From Sediminibacterium sp. UBA657 (lineage in GTDB: Bacteria; Bacteroidota; Bacteroidia; Chitinophagales; Chitinophagaceae), in assembly GCA_002299885.1 (NCBI GenBank), contig DBOB01000012.1, positions 1 to 60,661 of the forward strand: a stretch of 60,661 bases of DNA, written 5' to 3'. Numbering within the stretch: the stretch's first letter is position 1; each line of letters begins with the position of its first letter. This document shows, in pieces, positions 26,301 through 34,221 of this stretch. Made by a program: the position numbers and the translations under genes. Under the pieces are notes generated by a model. That model was not told the origin of the DNA. It worked only from the letters and a program-made list of their open reading frames with translations, and did no database searches.

Positions 26301-26683
26301 GCCACATAAATATCCAACCAACCATCGTTGTTGATATCCACCATAGTTACACCAGTACTCCATTGGTCTTTTTTTGAGAAGCCTGCTTTATCAGAAATAT
26401 CTTCGAATTTAAAATCACCTTTATTTAAGAATAATTTATTTGCACCTTGATTGGCAGTAAAAAAAACATCGGCTAGTCCGTCATTATTAATATCGCCAAT
26501 ACCTACCCCACCGCCATTGTAAAAATTACGGTATTTGAAAATATTATTATCCTTTTCGTCCGTCACCGTATTGGTGAATGCTATTCCGCTATTTTCAACT
26601 TTTTCAAAAAGCTGTCCATCTTTAGACTTTGTACAACCGAATAATAAAAAAGTAACGAAAAGGAATAAGTATGTTTTTGGCAT
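23378..26683 (-). CDS. VCBS/FG-GAP repeat lipoprotein with ASPIC/UnbV domain (first copy)
   Basis: An 1101-aa lipoprotein (LLFGCTKS lipobox) with the same architecture as the following gene. About 12 FG-GAP loops are visible (DINNDGLADVFF, DYDMDGDLDCF, DADKDGDMDLLVG, DIDGDGLQDLIIG). A central ASPIC/UnbV segment (GFQSSVDYKQIFGLG, then VDSVQVIWPN) follows. The shared motif order suggests tandem duplication. It starts 40-140 nt after the three hairpins behind susD, so its transcription relative to susCD is probably reduced or independent. Proposed role: accessory ligand-binding protein of the SusCD system. Calcium dependence follows from the family. Confidence 0.9.
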   Translation of the reverse strand: MPKTYLFLFVTFLLFGCTKSKDGQLFEKVENSGIAFTNTVTDEKDNNIFKYRNFYNGGGVGIGDINNDGLADVFFTANQGANKLFLNKGDFKFEDISDKAGFSKKDQWSTGVTMVDINNDGWLDIYVANAGNMMQEDLRKNQLFINNHDLTFTDSAEAYGLANNGYTTHASFFDYDMDGDLDCFMVNNSPIPVNTLNYANAREIRAENSAVADFLKGGGDHLYKNDGGKFVEVSAEAGIHGSLISFGLGVTIGDVNGDAWPDVYVSNDFFERDYLYINQKNGTFKDEIETYTEHNSIASMGTDMADVNNDGYPDIFTTEMLPDNDFRLKTTTSFDNIDIYRLKVASGFYHQFMHNALQLNNKNGKYKEVARFSGVEASDWSWGEMIFDADNDGYNDIYVSNGIYRDLTNQDFIDFFANTMIQKMVLSGKKDEISSIIEKMSSQPIPNKMFRNNGDLTFKDMGKDWGLDIPSFSNGAAYGDLDNDGDLDMVVNNNNMPSFVFKNKSREKNKNGYIGFKLKGLPQNINAVGAKINVFIQGQILSKEVIPARGFQSSVDYKQIFGLGKFTKIDSVQVIWPNLTQSILKLQKLDTVYTIDQATQIVKPFVVQQEKVAPLFEEVKANFEKHTEDDHVDFYAERIIPRILSQEGPKAASADNNGDGLADLFIGGANNKGSQIYLQTSYGDFKPKPQKAFTPFVSYEDVAAVFFDADKDGDMDLLVGSGGNNRLSNRGELNHRLFLNDGKANFTHIADAFPVFEYNTGVMVPMDYDLDGDLDVFVGARNTPLKYGVTPSSALYQNNGKGQFKDVTTTVAPEFLKLGMVTSAVWGNITSKTRSSLIVVGEYMYPVVYAFEKGIMVEQATNLKGLNGWWQSIQMADIDGDGLQDLIIGNIGENGYLKPTPTAPVKLWINDFDGNESIDKILTRTIDGKDVPVFMKGEMQEQIPLLKKENLNYEVYAKKAFQELFKKELVEKAAMKLYNYTSSIIAWGKGNGQFDIQRLPNEVQFSSLNAMVSTDVNADGKTDLVMGGNQFGFLPQFGRLDANYGLVLINKGKRVLEVVEDKQSGLAITGQVRDMVLFQEGAHKKVLFFRNNQAPVFMKLK

Positions 26684-26722
26684 AAAATCAAGGTCTTATA
26701 GTAATTCATAAAAATACAAAAA

Positions 26723-26742
26723 GGCCGTGGTAAACCACGGCC
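26723..26742 (-). terminator. Intrinsic terminator, distal copy of an identical pair
   Basis: GGCCGTGG TAAA CCACGGCC, an 8-bp GC-rich stem with a 4-nt loop, followed on the minus strand by TTTTTGTATTTTT. The 20-nt hairpin is identical to that at 26804-26823. It is the last barrier before the first VCBS gene. Confidence 0.85.
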
Positions 26743-26758
26743 TAAAATCATAATAGTT

Positions 26759-26798
26759 GTTTTGAGGGGCTTTAAATTTTATCAAAGCTCCTCAAAAC
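26759..26798. other. Inverted repeat between the two identical terminators
   Basis: GTTTTGAGGGGCTTT (26759-26773) and AAAGCTCCTCAAAAC (26784-26798) pair at 14 of 15 positions. The odd pair is G-U in a plus-strand transcript but C-A in a minus-strand one, so the fold is slightly better on the plus strand. It fills the space between the two GGCCGTGG hairpins. Confidence 0.7.
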
Positions 26799-26803
26799 AA
26801 AAA

Positions 26804-26823
26804 GGCCGTGGTAAACCACGGCC
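26804..26823 (-). terminator. Intrinsic terminator directly behind susD, proximal copy
   Basis: Identical stem-loop to 26723-26742, 33 nt after the susD stop. On the minus strand it is followed by TTTTTGTTTT. On the plus strand it is followed by TTTT, so it can act in both directions. Confidence 0.9.
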
Positions 26824-26856
26824 TTTTCTATAATAGGTTAACTATTTTGGTAAATC

Positions 26857-28422
26857 CTAGTAACCGAAGTTTTGCTTCAAATTAGGGTTTGAAGATACAG
26901 CTTGGTTAGGGATAGGATAAACAACTCTGAAAGCGTCAGACTTTAATGGTCTTTCGTTTACAGGATCGTTATACTTTCCAAAACGAATCATATCCGTTCT
27001 TCTAGAACCTTCTAAGTACAACTCACGACCTCTTTCAGCAAGAAGATCGTTCAATGTAACTGCAGAAAGGTTAGTTGTTCCAGCACGCTTTCTGATGTTG
27101 TTTACAATCACCAATGCATCAGCAGCTTTACCAGTTCTTACCAATGCTTCTGCTTTCATTAATAAAGCGTCAGCAAAACGGAAGATTACAAACTCATTTT
27201 CTTCGTTAAATCCTAATTGATCTCCTTTTAAAGGATACTTATTAGTTCTAATACCTTTAGATTCTGTAGAGAAGAATAAGCTCACATCTGGAGTGAAAAC
27301 TAATTTTCCACCAGAACGATCTTTAACTTCTACTTTCTTGCCATCAACATATTTATATTGTTGACCAGCCATGAATCCAGCAGTGAAACCATGTACTTCA
27401 GTTGCACCTGCTAATTCTGCAGTTTTACGCTGATCACCGTCAGCAAATGAATTGTAGAAATCAGCAGTTGTAGTGAAACCATTCCAACCAGAGAATGCTT
27501 GGTTGTAGTGTGTTCCCATACCAGTTGCCCAAGTAACACCAGTGTTACCACCTGTTTGTGTTGCTTTACCAGGACCATTAGATGCTCTTGATAAAATCAA
27601 CTCAGTTGATTTTTGGTAGTTATCCCATTTGAAGTTATCCCAGTATCCAGTAGACAATGCAAATTTGCCAGAAGCTTCAATTGCATTTACTAAAGTGATT
27701 ACTTGATCCATATCAGCAGGAGCAAAAGTAAAAGTTGTAGGTGCTTTAGGATCTGCTTTGTAAACAGCCTTATTCAATAACAAACGAGCTTTCAAGAACT
27801 GAGCAGCTTGCTTGTTCGCTTTGTGCATATCACTTCCAGTACCAAAATTTGGTAAACCAGCAATTGCATCATCTACATCTTTCATGATCCAATCAAAAGC
27901 TTCTGATCTTGTTTTAACAGAAGGGATTTTATCTGGACCATCTGCAGCAGCTCTGTAAGGAACTTGTCCGTAGATATCCATTACTTGAGTTGCGAAGAAA
28001 GCTCTTAAGAACTTACCTTCTAATTGAGCAGCTCCAGTAGATTTTTCTGCAACTAAAGTTGCTTGGAATAACGCACTATTTAAACCATTCCAAGTATCAA
28101 AAATTTGATTGTGTGCACCATCTGTTGCATGTAAGTGGATTTTTCTCCAAGTACCGAAGTCATCCCAGTCAGTACCACGAGTTGGTCCTAGTAACTCATC
28201 AGTAGAGTGTACTTGCAACGCATGCCAGCCATATTGGCCCGACAATTGGTTCAATTGACCATAAACTGAGTTAAGGTCAGCAGTAGAAGATCCAGTCGAA
28301 GCTGAAGCTACTGATTTAGAACCGTACACTTGTTCATCTAATTTAGAACAAGAGACTGCTCCTAATGTCACTGCGATAGCAGCGATGTAGGTAGTAGTTT
28401 GTTTGATGAAATTATTTTTCAT
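26857..28422 (-). CDS. SusD/RagB-type nutrient-binding outer-membrane lipoprotein
   Basis: A 521-aa lipoprotein (signal ending GAVSCS) that forms the lid over the SusC barrel and captures ligand at the cell surface. The early TPR-rich region (SGQYGWHALQVHSTDEL, FLRAFFATQVMDIYGQVPY) and the C-terminal FADALLMKAEALVRTG, VNNIRKRAG and LAERGRELYLEG are standard SusD/RagB motifs. The ligand cannot be read from the sequence. The gene is 20 nt after susC and is closed by the terminator cluster. No glycoside hydrolase gene lies in this locus. Confidence 0.96.
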   Translation of the reverse strand: MKNNFIKQTTTYIAAIAVTLGAVSCSKLDEQVYGSKSVASASTGSSTADLNSVYGQLNQLSGQYGWHALQVHSTDELLGPTRGTDWDDFGTWRKIHLHATDGAHNQIFDTWNGLNSALFQATLVAEKSTGAAQLEGKFLRAFFATQVMDIYGQVPYRAAADGPDKIPSVKTRSEAFDWIMKDVDDAIAGLPNFGTGSDMHKANKQAAQFLKARLLLNKAVYKADPKAPTTFTFAPADMDQVITLVNAIEASGKFALSTGYWDNFKWDNYQKSTELILSRASNGPGKATQTGGNTGVTWATGMGTHYNQAFSGWNGFTTTADFYNSFADGDQRKTAELAGATEVHGFTAGFMAGQQYKYVDGKKVEVKDRSGGKLVFTPDVSLFFSTESKGIRTNKYPLKGDQLGFNEENEFVIFRFADALLMKAEALVRTGKAADALVIVNNIRKRAGTTNLSAVTLNDLLAERGRELYLEGSRRTDMIRFGKYNDPVNERPLKSDAFRVVYPIPNQAVSSNPNLKQNFGY

Positions 28423-28442
28423 GTGTATTATTATTTATTATT

Positions 28443-31400
28443 TTAAAAACGAGCGTTGATACCGAAAGTAACTACTCTTGCTCTTGGAGTTGCTGTATAG
28501 TCAAATCCACGAGAAGGAACACCGTTTCTAGATTTATCCACGTTCACCTCTGGGTCTAAACCTGAGTACTTCGTGAACAATGCTAAGTTTTGACCAGATA
28601 AAGTCAAGTTCAATCCTTTGATGAATGAACCTTGCTTCACATCTAATGCATAACTTAAGCTTGCATTCGCTAAACGGATATAATCACCTTTTTCTAAGAA
28701 ACGAGTTGAAACGTTACCTGGGTTGATTGAATTCTCAATTGAATTAACCACTTCTCTTGTAACATTCTTTGCATTCTTCAAACTACCCTTTAATAACAAC
28801 GCATTCGCTGTATTGTTGTATACATAGAAACCAGTTACTGCATTAAAGAATATGCTAGCTGTTAATTTCTTGTATGTAAAGTTGTTTGTTAAACCTGCAT
28901 TGAATGTAGGTAAAGCTGATCCTTGAATTTCATCCTTAGCACCATTTGCGTATACACCGTTTCCAAAAGCATCAAATCTTAAGAAAGTAGGCATAACGAA
29001 AGTGAATAAAGGAGAACCATCACGGATTGTTTGTGCGTAAGCACCAGATAAACCTTGTCCAGAAACCTCACCTGTGTTAAGAACAGTAGATCCGAATCCA
29101 GTTACATTGTTGTTTAAGAAAGACATGTTATAATTAACATCCCATCCAAATGCACCTCTGTAAGCAGGACGAACTAATTGGTAGTCTAAACCGAATTCCC
29201 AACCTTTATTGATCACATCACCATCTAAATTCACCCAACGATCAGCAGATGCTGCTGGTTGAGGATAGCTGATCAAAGTCAATAAATCTTGTGTATTCTT
29301 GTTGAAATAATCAACTGTACCATTCAATCTACCATTGAACATAGAGAAGTCAATACCTACACCAGTTGTAGTTGTTTGCTCCCAACGTAAATTAGGGTTA
29401 GAGTTAGTGATTACACTAGATCCACCTGTAAAGTTTGATTGTTGTAAAGCTAAAGAAGCATAGGCAGGGAACTCTTGGTTACCTGTGATACCGTAGTTCA
29501 ATCTCAAGTCAAAGTTAGAGAAGATTTTACCCAAAGTATTTTGAGCAAATTTTTCTTCTAACATTCTCCATTTGAAACCAAACGCAGGGAAAGTACCGTA
29601 TTTGCTACCAGAGCTAAATTTAGAAGATCCGTCTATTCTCACCAATGCAGATAAGATATACTTGTCTTTCATTGTGTAGTTTACACGAGAGAAATAAGAC
29701 TGTAATTCAACTTGTGTACTATCACCATATACATCAGTTACACCACCAGTGTACTCTCTGAAATTTGTTAACATACGAGTTGCACCAGCATTACCCCATC
29801 TTTGAGAAGCTCTGTAGTAGTCAGTTGTTTTTTGATAAGAGAAGGCAGCCAAAGCTTGTAAGTTGTTGCCGTTCTTGAAAGTCTTATCATAGTTCAACGT
29901 GTGCTCGATCAAGCTTGAAGTTTGATCTAAGAATTGTTGAGCTGCTCTTCCTTTACCAGAAAAATCAGAACCAACATAGTTCTTACCACGAATGTTGATT
30001 GTACCTTGGATATAAGCACCTGGTAAACGAGGGTCAACAAAAGTTAAACGCTCAGAAGCACCATTCTCCATACCGAAGATCGCCTTATAAGTTAAATCGT
30101 CTGTGATCTTATATGATAAAGACACATTCGCTAATAATTTATTGTAAGTGTCATTGTCTTTATAACCTTCTAAAATTGCAACAGGGTTTCTGTTACCATC
30201 TTGGTTATCGAACCATTGACCATTTGAATTGTAAATAGGGAATGTTGGGTTAGCACCAATCATTGATCCAATCAATGAACCTTGGTAACCAGCGTTGTTC
30301 GTTACTTGAGCATAGCTGTTGTTAACGATAGACTGATTAGCAGTTACATCTAATTTTAAACGAGAAGTCAATTGATTAGAATATTTCAAACCAAAAGTAT
30401 AACGCTTTAACCCTTGAGTCTTAACGATACCTTCTTGGTTATCGAATGAACCATTCAATTTCAAAGAAGACTTTGAATTTGAGAAGCCCCATGCTAAGTT
30501 ATAACTGTTAGAAATAGCAGTTTGGAATACTTGATCCTGCCAGTCTGTGTTAAATCCTTTATCATTTGAACCAACACCAGAGAAGTCAAATCCTGCTTCA
30601 TCTAATGTCTTTTTGATACCATACATAAATTCTTGTGGACTAGCTAAATCATAACGATTAGCAGTTGTAGATACTGATGTAGTTGCATTGAAAGTTAAGC
30701 TAGGCTTACCTTTACCAGACTTAGTAGTGATTAACACAACACCATTCGCACCTCTAGCACCATAGATAGCTGCAGAAGACGCATCCTTTAAGATAGAGAT
30801 GTTCTCAATATCGTTTGGGTTTAAGAATGATAATGGGTTTCTTGCTGTAGTTCCACCATCAACTGTGATAGAACTTCCTACTGTACCGCCACCGTATAAT
30901 GGCACACCATCCACTACATATAATGGGTTGTTGTTACTTCTTACAGAAGAAGTACCTCTGATAGTCACGTTTACAGCACCTCCTGGCTCACCAGAATTTG
31001 TTGTAACATTCACACCAGCAACACGACCTTGTAACAATTGCTCTGGAGAAGAAATAATCCCTTTGTTAAAAGATTTTTCACCCAAAGAAACAACCGCACC
31101 AGTCGCATCTTTTACTTTACGAGTACCATAACCAACAACAACAACTTCATTCAATTGCTCGCTTGTTTGATTTAATGATACTGTTACGTTTCCTTCTGCA
31201 TTTACTTCTCTAGAAGAATAACCTACAGTTGAAACAACTAATTTCGTTACAGAAGAAGGTACTGTGATAGCAAAAGTTCCATCAGCCGCTGTTTTTGCGC
31301 CTGTTGAAGTTCCTTTAGCTACAACAGATGCTGCTGCGATTGGAGAACCGTCTTTAGCATCTAACACCTTACCTGTAACTGTTTTGTTCTGTGCTTGTGC

Positions 31401-31466
31401 ATTGATAGCAAGCAAGCCAAGAAACAGTCCTAAAATAGAGGACTTAACAATTTTTGAAAAATTCAT
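28443..31466 (-). CDS. SusC/RagA-type TonB-dependent transporter
   Basis: A 1007-aa TonB-linked outer-membrane porin that imports oligosaccharides or other ligands with SusD. Order: signal peptide ending INAQAQ, CarboxypepD_reg-like domain (TVTGKVLDAKDGSPI, about 28-110), TonB box region EVVVVGYGT, and plug domain with the SusC hallmark LKDASSAAIYGARGANGVV. A 22-strand barrel ending in VVTFGINARF follows. Length is typical. It is divergent from the lacI-type gene over a 303-nt gap. Energy would come from the ExbB-ExbD-TonB set encoded 4-6 kb away. Substrate unknown; the possible operator link to the sucrose operon hints at a sucrose-containing or alpha-glucan ligand. Confidence 0.96.
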   Translation of the reverse strand: MNFSKIVKSSILGLFLGLLAINAQAQNKTVTGKVLDAKDGSPIAAASVVAKGTSTGAKTAADGTFAITVPSSVTKLVVSTVGYSSREVNAEGNVTVSLNQTSEQLNEVVVVGYGTRKVKDATGAVVSLGEKSFNKGIISSPEQLLQGRVAGVNVTTNSGEPGGAVNVTIRGTSSVRSNNNPLYVVDGVPLYGGGTVGSSITVDGGTTARNPLSFLNPNDIENISILKDASSAAIYGARGANGVVLITTKSGKGKPSLTFNATTSVSTTANRYDLASPQEFMYGIKKTLDEAGFDFSGVGSNDKGFNTDWQDQVFQTAISNSYNLAWGFSNSKSSLKLNGSFDNQEGIVKTQGLKRYTFGLKYSNQLTSRLKLDVTANQSIVNNSYAQVTNNAGYQGSLIGSMIGANPTFPIYNSNGQWFDNQDGNRNPVAILEGYKDNDTYNKLLANVSLSYKITDDLTYKAIFGMENGASERLTFVDPRLPGAYIQGTINIRGKNYVGSDFSGKGRAAQQFLDQTSSLIEHTLNYDKTFKNGNNLQALAAFSYQKTTDYYRASQRWGNAGATRMLTNFREYTGGVTDVYGDSTQVELQSYFSRVNYTMKDKYILSALVRIDGSSKFSSGSKYGTFPAFGFKWRMLEEKFAQNTLGKIFSNFDLRLNYGITGNQEFPAYASLALQQSNFTGGSSVITNSNPNLRWEQTTTTGVGIDFSMFNGRLNGTVDYFNKNTQDLLTLISYPQPAASADRWVNLDGDVINKGWEFGLDYQLVRPAYRGAFGWDVNYNMSFLNNNVTGFGSTVLNTGEVSGQGLSGAYAQTIRDGSPLFTFVMPTFLRFDAFGNGVYANGAKDEIQGSALPTFNAGLTNNFTYKKLTASIFFNAVTGFYVYNNTANALLLKGSLKNAKNVTREVVNSIENSINPGNVSTRFLEKGDYIRLANASLSYALDVKQGSFIKGLNLTLSGQNLALFTKYSGLDPEVNVDKSRNGVPSRGFDYTATPRARVVTFGINARF

Positions 31467-31769
31467 AATTGGCAGTTTATTGGTTTAATAAGCGGTTACA
31501 AAATACACATTTTTGATATGAAACGTCTTTTTTGTTAAATAATTTTTAACTTTTTGACTGGCCCCTTCACAAATGTTCGTTTTTGGCCCCAATTTGTCAT
31601 ACAAAAATTGCTTGTAACTCAATGATAGATTGATTTTTGTCTATTTTAGCCTACCCTTTCTTATTTATACAAAAGGTTCAAAATTGAAAAAATATTTAAT
31701 ATTTGCAAACGTTTGCGGTAAATTTTGTGTTAATTTTCCTTAATTTGAACTTTGTAAATCTTTTCTGTT
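31467..31769. other. 303-nt divergent control region between susC and the LacI gene
   Basis: No gene is visible. It holds the LacI-type palindrome (31705-31716) and a near-consensus -7 box for lacI (TAATTTTC, 31731-31738). Toward the susC side there is a direct repeat TGGCCCC (31559-31565 and 31584-31590) and an inverted pair ACAAAT (31569-31574) / ATTTGT (31592-31597). No exact TAnnTTTG was found for susC; TATTTTGT at 31498-31505 (minus) is only a partial match. Confidence 0.6.
31705..31716. promoter_or_regulatory. LacI-family operator GCAAACGTTTGC
   Basis: A perfect 12-bp palindrome with the central CG typical of LacI/GalR operators. It lies 53 nt upstream of a LacI-family gene and about 240 nt upstream of susC. 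Autoregulation of the repressor is the most direct reading. Control of susC at this distance is possible but would need a long leader or looping. Confidence 0.75.
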
Positions 31770-32762
31770 ATGATGAACACGACCCTCAAATTATTGGCAC
31801 AACAATTACAACTCAGTATTTCTACTGTTTCTAGAGCTTTGAAAGATCATCCAGATATTTCAACAGCTACAAAAGAGAAAGTACATGCGCTAGCAAATAG
31901 CCTTGACTACGAACCTAATGCTTACGCCATTCAGCTAAGAACACAGAGTAGTAAAATATTTGGCGTTATCGTGCCTGCCATTTCGAATTTGTTTTATGAT
32001 AGTTTTATTGCTGCTATAGAAGAAGAAAGTAGAAAAAACGGTTATGCATTAATGATCCTGCAATCAAGTAACAACACCGAAAACGAACTGAATAACTTAA
32101 AAATCTTTAGACAGACTAGAGTTTCTGGTGTTTTTGCATGCTTATCTGCACATACACAAAATTTAGAAGTGTATGAGAAAATGAGTAACAGAGATATTCC
32201 AGTTGTTTTTTTTGATATAGTTCCCAAGGATAATAAATATACAAAAGTGAGAATGGCAGACGAAAGATGTGCCATCATTGCTGCAGAAAAAATTATTGAA
32301 AGAGGAGCTAAACACGTGTTAGCAATTTTTGGCGACCCTGCATTATCCATTAGCCAAAAAAGAAAACAGGCTTTTCAACAATTCATGGAAAAGTATGCGC
32401 CTAAAACGCATTGTACTTATGTTAATACCCATAGCTCTACAGAAGCAGAAATTGCATTTGATAAACATTATAGTAAAACACAAAAATTTGATACCGTGTT
32501 TGCTATGACAGATGAAATTTTAATTGGTGTAATGAAATCTATTCAGGTACATAATATAAAAGTGCCAAAAGACATTGGAGTGATAAGTATTAGTAATGGA
32601 TTTATTCCAAATTTATACCACCCAACAATTAGTTATGTAGAAACGAGTGGATTTGAATTAGGTAAATTAGCATTTGTGCAAATGCTTGCAAATATTAAAG
32701 GCGGAAAGACCTTGACTGAACTCACTGTAGATGCAAGATTTGTAGAAGGTAAATCTATGTAA
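31770..32762 (+). CDS. LacI-family transcriptional regulator
   Basis: A 330-aa repressor. The N-terminal helix-turn-helix reads TLKLLAQQLQLSISTVSRAL with the hinge region YEPNAYAIQLRTQSS. The rest is a periplasmic-binding-protein-like sensor domain starting KIFGVIVPAISNLFY. Lengths and motifs are typical. Translation may start at 31770 or at the next codon, also ATG. A perfect LacI-type palindrome sits upstream. The divergent susC-susD-VCBS genes are the obvious targets, and the similar palindrome at 11523-11540 suggests the sucrose operon as another. The effector sugar is unknown. It converges on mnmE with an 11-nt gap and no terminator. Confidence 0.95.
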   Translation: MMNTTLKLLAQQLQLSISTVSRALKDHPDISTATKEKVHALANSLDYEPNAYAIQLRTQSSKIFGVIVPAISNLFYDSFIAAIEEESRKNGYALMILQSSNNTENELNNLKIFRQTRVSGVFACLSAHTQNLEVYEKMSNRDIPVVFFDIVPKDNKYTKVRMADERCAIIAAEKIIERGAKHVLAIFGDPALSISQKRKQAFQQFMEKYAPKTHCTYVNTHSSTEAEIAFDKHYSKTQKFDTVFAMTDEILIGVMKSIQVHNIKVPKDIGVISISNGFIPNLYHPTISYVETSGFELGKLAFVQMLANIKGGKTLTELTVDARFVEGKSM

Positions 32763-32773
32763 ACAATAACACT

Positions 32774-34156
32774 TTACTTACCAATACAAAACTTAGAAAA
32801 AATAAAATCTAATTGATCTTCGTTGGTAATTTCACCGGTGATTGTTCCCAAGTAATGCAATGCTTGACGAATATCCAAAGCCAATAAGTCACCTGTTACA
32901 TTTTGTATTAAACCTGTTTCTATATCATTCAAGGCGAGCATTAATTTTTTTAAAGAAGCCACATGCCTAGCATTGGTTACAATGGTGCCTTCTTTATTCA
33001 ATCCATCCCCCACCACTTTTTGATTCAATGCATTTTCTAACGCGCTAATATTTTCTTTGTTTTTTGCAGAGATAAATAATACATCTTTAAATACAGGATC
33101 TGTTTTAATAGATTGATCTAAAGCAAGGTCTATTTTATTGCCTACTAAAATTAATTTATCTATTGCAACACCAATATCGGACTGCCATGCTTGAATTTCT
33201 GCTATGGAATGATTGCTTGCATCAAATAAAGCAATTACAATATCTGCTTCTTGAATTTTTTCCCTACTTTTTTCAATACCCATTTGCTCAATCGAATCAT
33301 CTGTTAGCATCCTGATACCTGCGGTGTCAATTAATTTATACAAAACGCCTTGAATATTGATATACTCTTCCACCGTATCTCTGGTGGTGCCTGGGATATC
33401 ACTCACTAAGGCCCTGTTTTCATTTAACAATGCATTTAATAAAGTAGATTTCCCTGCGTTTGGTTTCCCAACAATGGCAACTTGTACTCCATTTTTGATG
33501 GCATTACCTAATTTAAATGAGTCGTATAATTCTTGGGTTCTCATTTGCAATTGATGCACTAAATTTTCTAATTCTTTCTTATTAGCAAAAGCCACATCTT
33601 CTTGTGAGAAATCTAATTCTAATTCAATCAATGCCGAAAACTTAATTAATTTTTCACGCATCAATTGAAGGTCATTGGAGAAGCCCCCCTTTAAATTATG
33701 CAATGCAGTTTTTCTTGCCGCCTCGGTATTGCTTGCAATTAAATCTGCTACTGCTTCGGCTTGTGTTAGATCTAATTTGGCATTTAAAAAAGCACGTTGA
33801 GTAAACTCTCCTGGCTTAGCCATACGAGCTCCTTTTTCAATCATCAATTGCAAAATTGAATCTTGTATAAATGGTGAACCATGGCATGAAATTTCTACTA
33901 CTTCTTCACCTGTGTAAGACTTAGGTGCTCTATAAATACTTGCCACAACTTCATCCAGTACTAAGCCCTTATCCATTAATTTTCCAAAATGTACCGTATG
34001 CGAAGCCTGCTTGGTTAAATCCTTTTTTTCAAATACTGCATTCACAATATTGATTGCTTCTGGTCCACTCAGTCTTATCACCGCTATGGCGCCCAATCCA
34101 GGTGCAGTAGCGAGTGCTACTATCGTGTCATTCCAGTTGCTTAATGTGCTTTGCAT
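32774..34156 (-). CDS. mnmE: tRNA modification GTPase MnmE (TrmE)
   Basis: With MnmG it installs the 5-carboxymethylaminomethyl group on the wobble uridine of several tRNAs. The 460-aa protein has an N-terminal folate-binding domain (DTIVALATAPGLGAIAVIRLSG), a helical domain and an inserted G domain with GKPNAGKST, DIPGTTRD, DTAG and NKID. It ends in CIGK with the conserved cysteine. I chose ATG 34156 over 34174: an exact -7 box (34162-34169) overlaps the longer reading, and MQSTLSNWNDTIVA is the usual beginning. With the box 5 nt before the ATG the mRNA may be leaderless. The tonB terminator lies just upstream. Confidence 0.96.
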   Translation of the reverse strand: MQSTLSNWNDTIVALATAPGLGAIAVIRLSGPEAINIVNAVFEKKDLTKQASHTVHFGKLMDKGLVLDEVVASIYRAPKSYTGEEVVEISCHGSPFIQDSILQLMIEKGARMAKPGEFTQRAFLNAKLDLTQAEAVADLIASNTEAARKTALHNLKGGFSNDLQLMREKLIKFSALIELELDFSQEDVAFANKKELENLVHQLQMRTQELYDSFKLGNAIKNGVQVAIVGKPNAGKSTLLNALLNENRALVSDIPGTTRDTVEEYINIQGVLYKLIDTAGIRMLTDDSIEQMGIEKSREKIQEADIVIALFDASNHSIAEIQAWQSDIGVAIDKLILVGNKIDLALDQSIKTDPVFKDVLFISAKNKENISALENALNQKVVGDGLNKEGTIVTNARHVASLKKLMLALNDIETGLIQNVTGDLLALDIRQALHYLGTITGEITNEDQLDFIFSKFCIGK

Positions 34157-34161
34157 GGATG

Positions 34162-34169
34162 CAAAATTA
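34162..34169 (-). promoter_or_regulatory. Putative -7 box TAATTTTG of mnmE
   Basis: Exact TAnnTTTG on the minus strand, then CATCC and the ATG. The gap of 5 nt implies transcription starting at or near the ATG. The best upstream TTG (34185-34187) is only 15 nt away and overlaps the tonB terminator. Confidence 0.5.
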
Positions 34170-34178
34170 CACAAAAAA

Positions 34179-34196
34179 GGCTCCCAATTGGGAGCC
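34179..34196 (-). terminator. Intrinsic terminator of the exbBD-tonB operon
   Basis: GGCTCCCAATTGGGAGCC is a perfect 18-bp palindrome. It is followed on the minus strand by TTTTTT and on the plus strand by TTTTT. It begins 25 nt after the tonB stop. Confidence 0.92.
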
Positions 34197-34221
34197 TTTT
34201 TATATCAGATCTGTTTGAATC

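Noticed and set aside
20038..26683. Possible repeat-driven pseudogene or assembly duplication in the two VCBS genes
   Set aside because: Both frames are full length, have lipoboxes and the same domain order, and differ throughout, so they are true paralogues.
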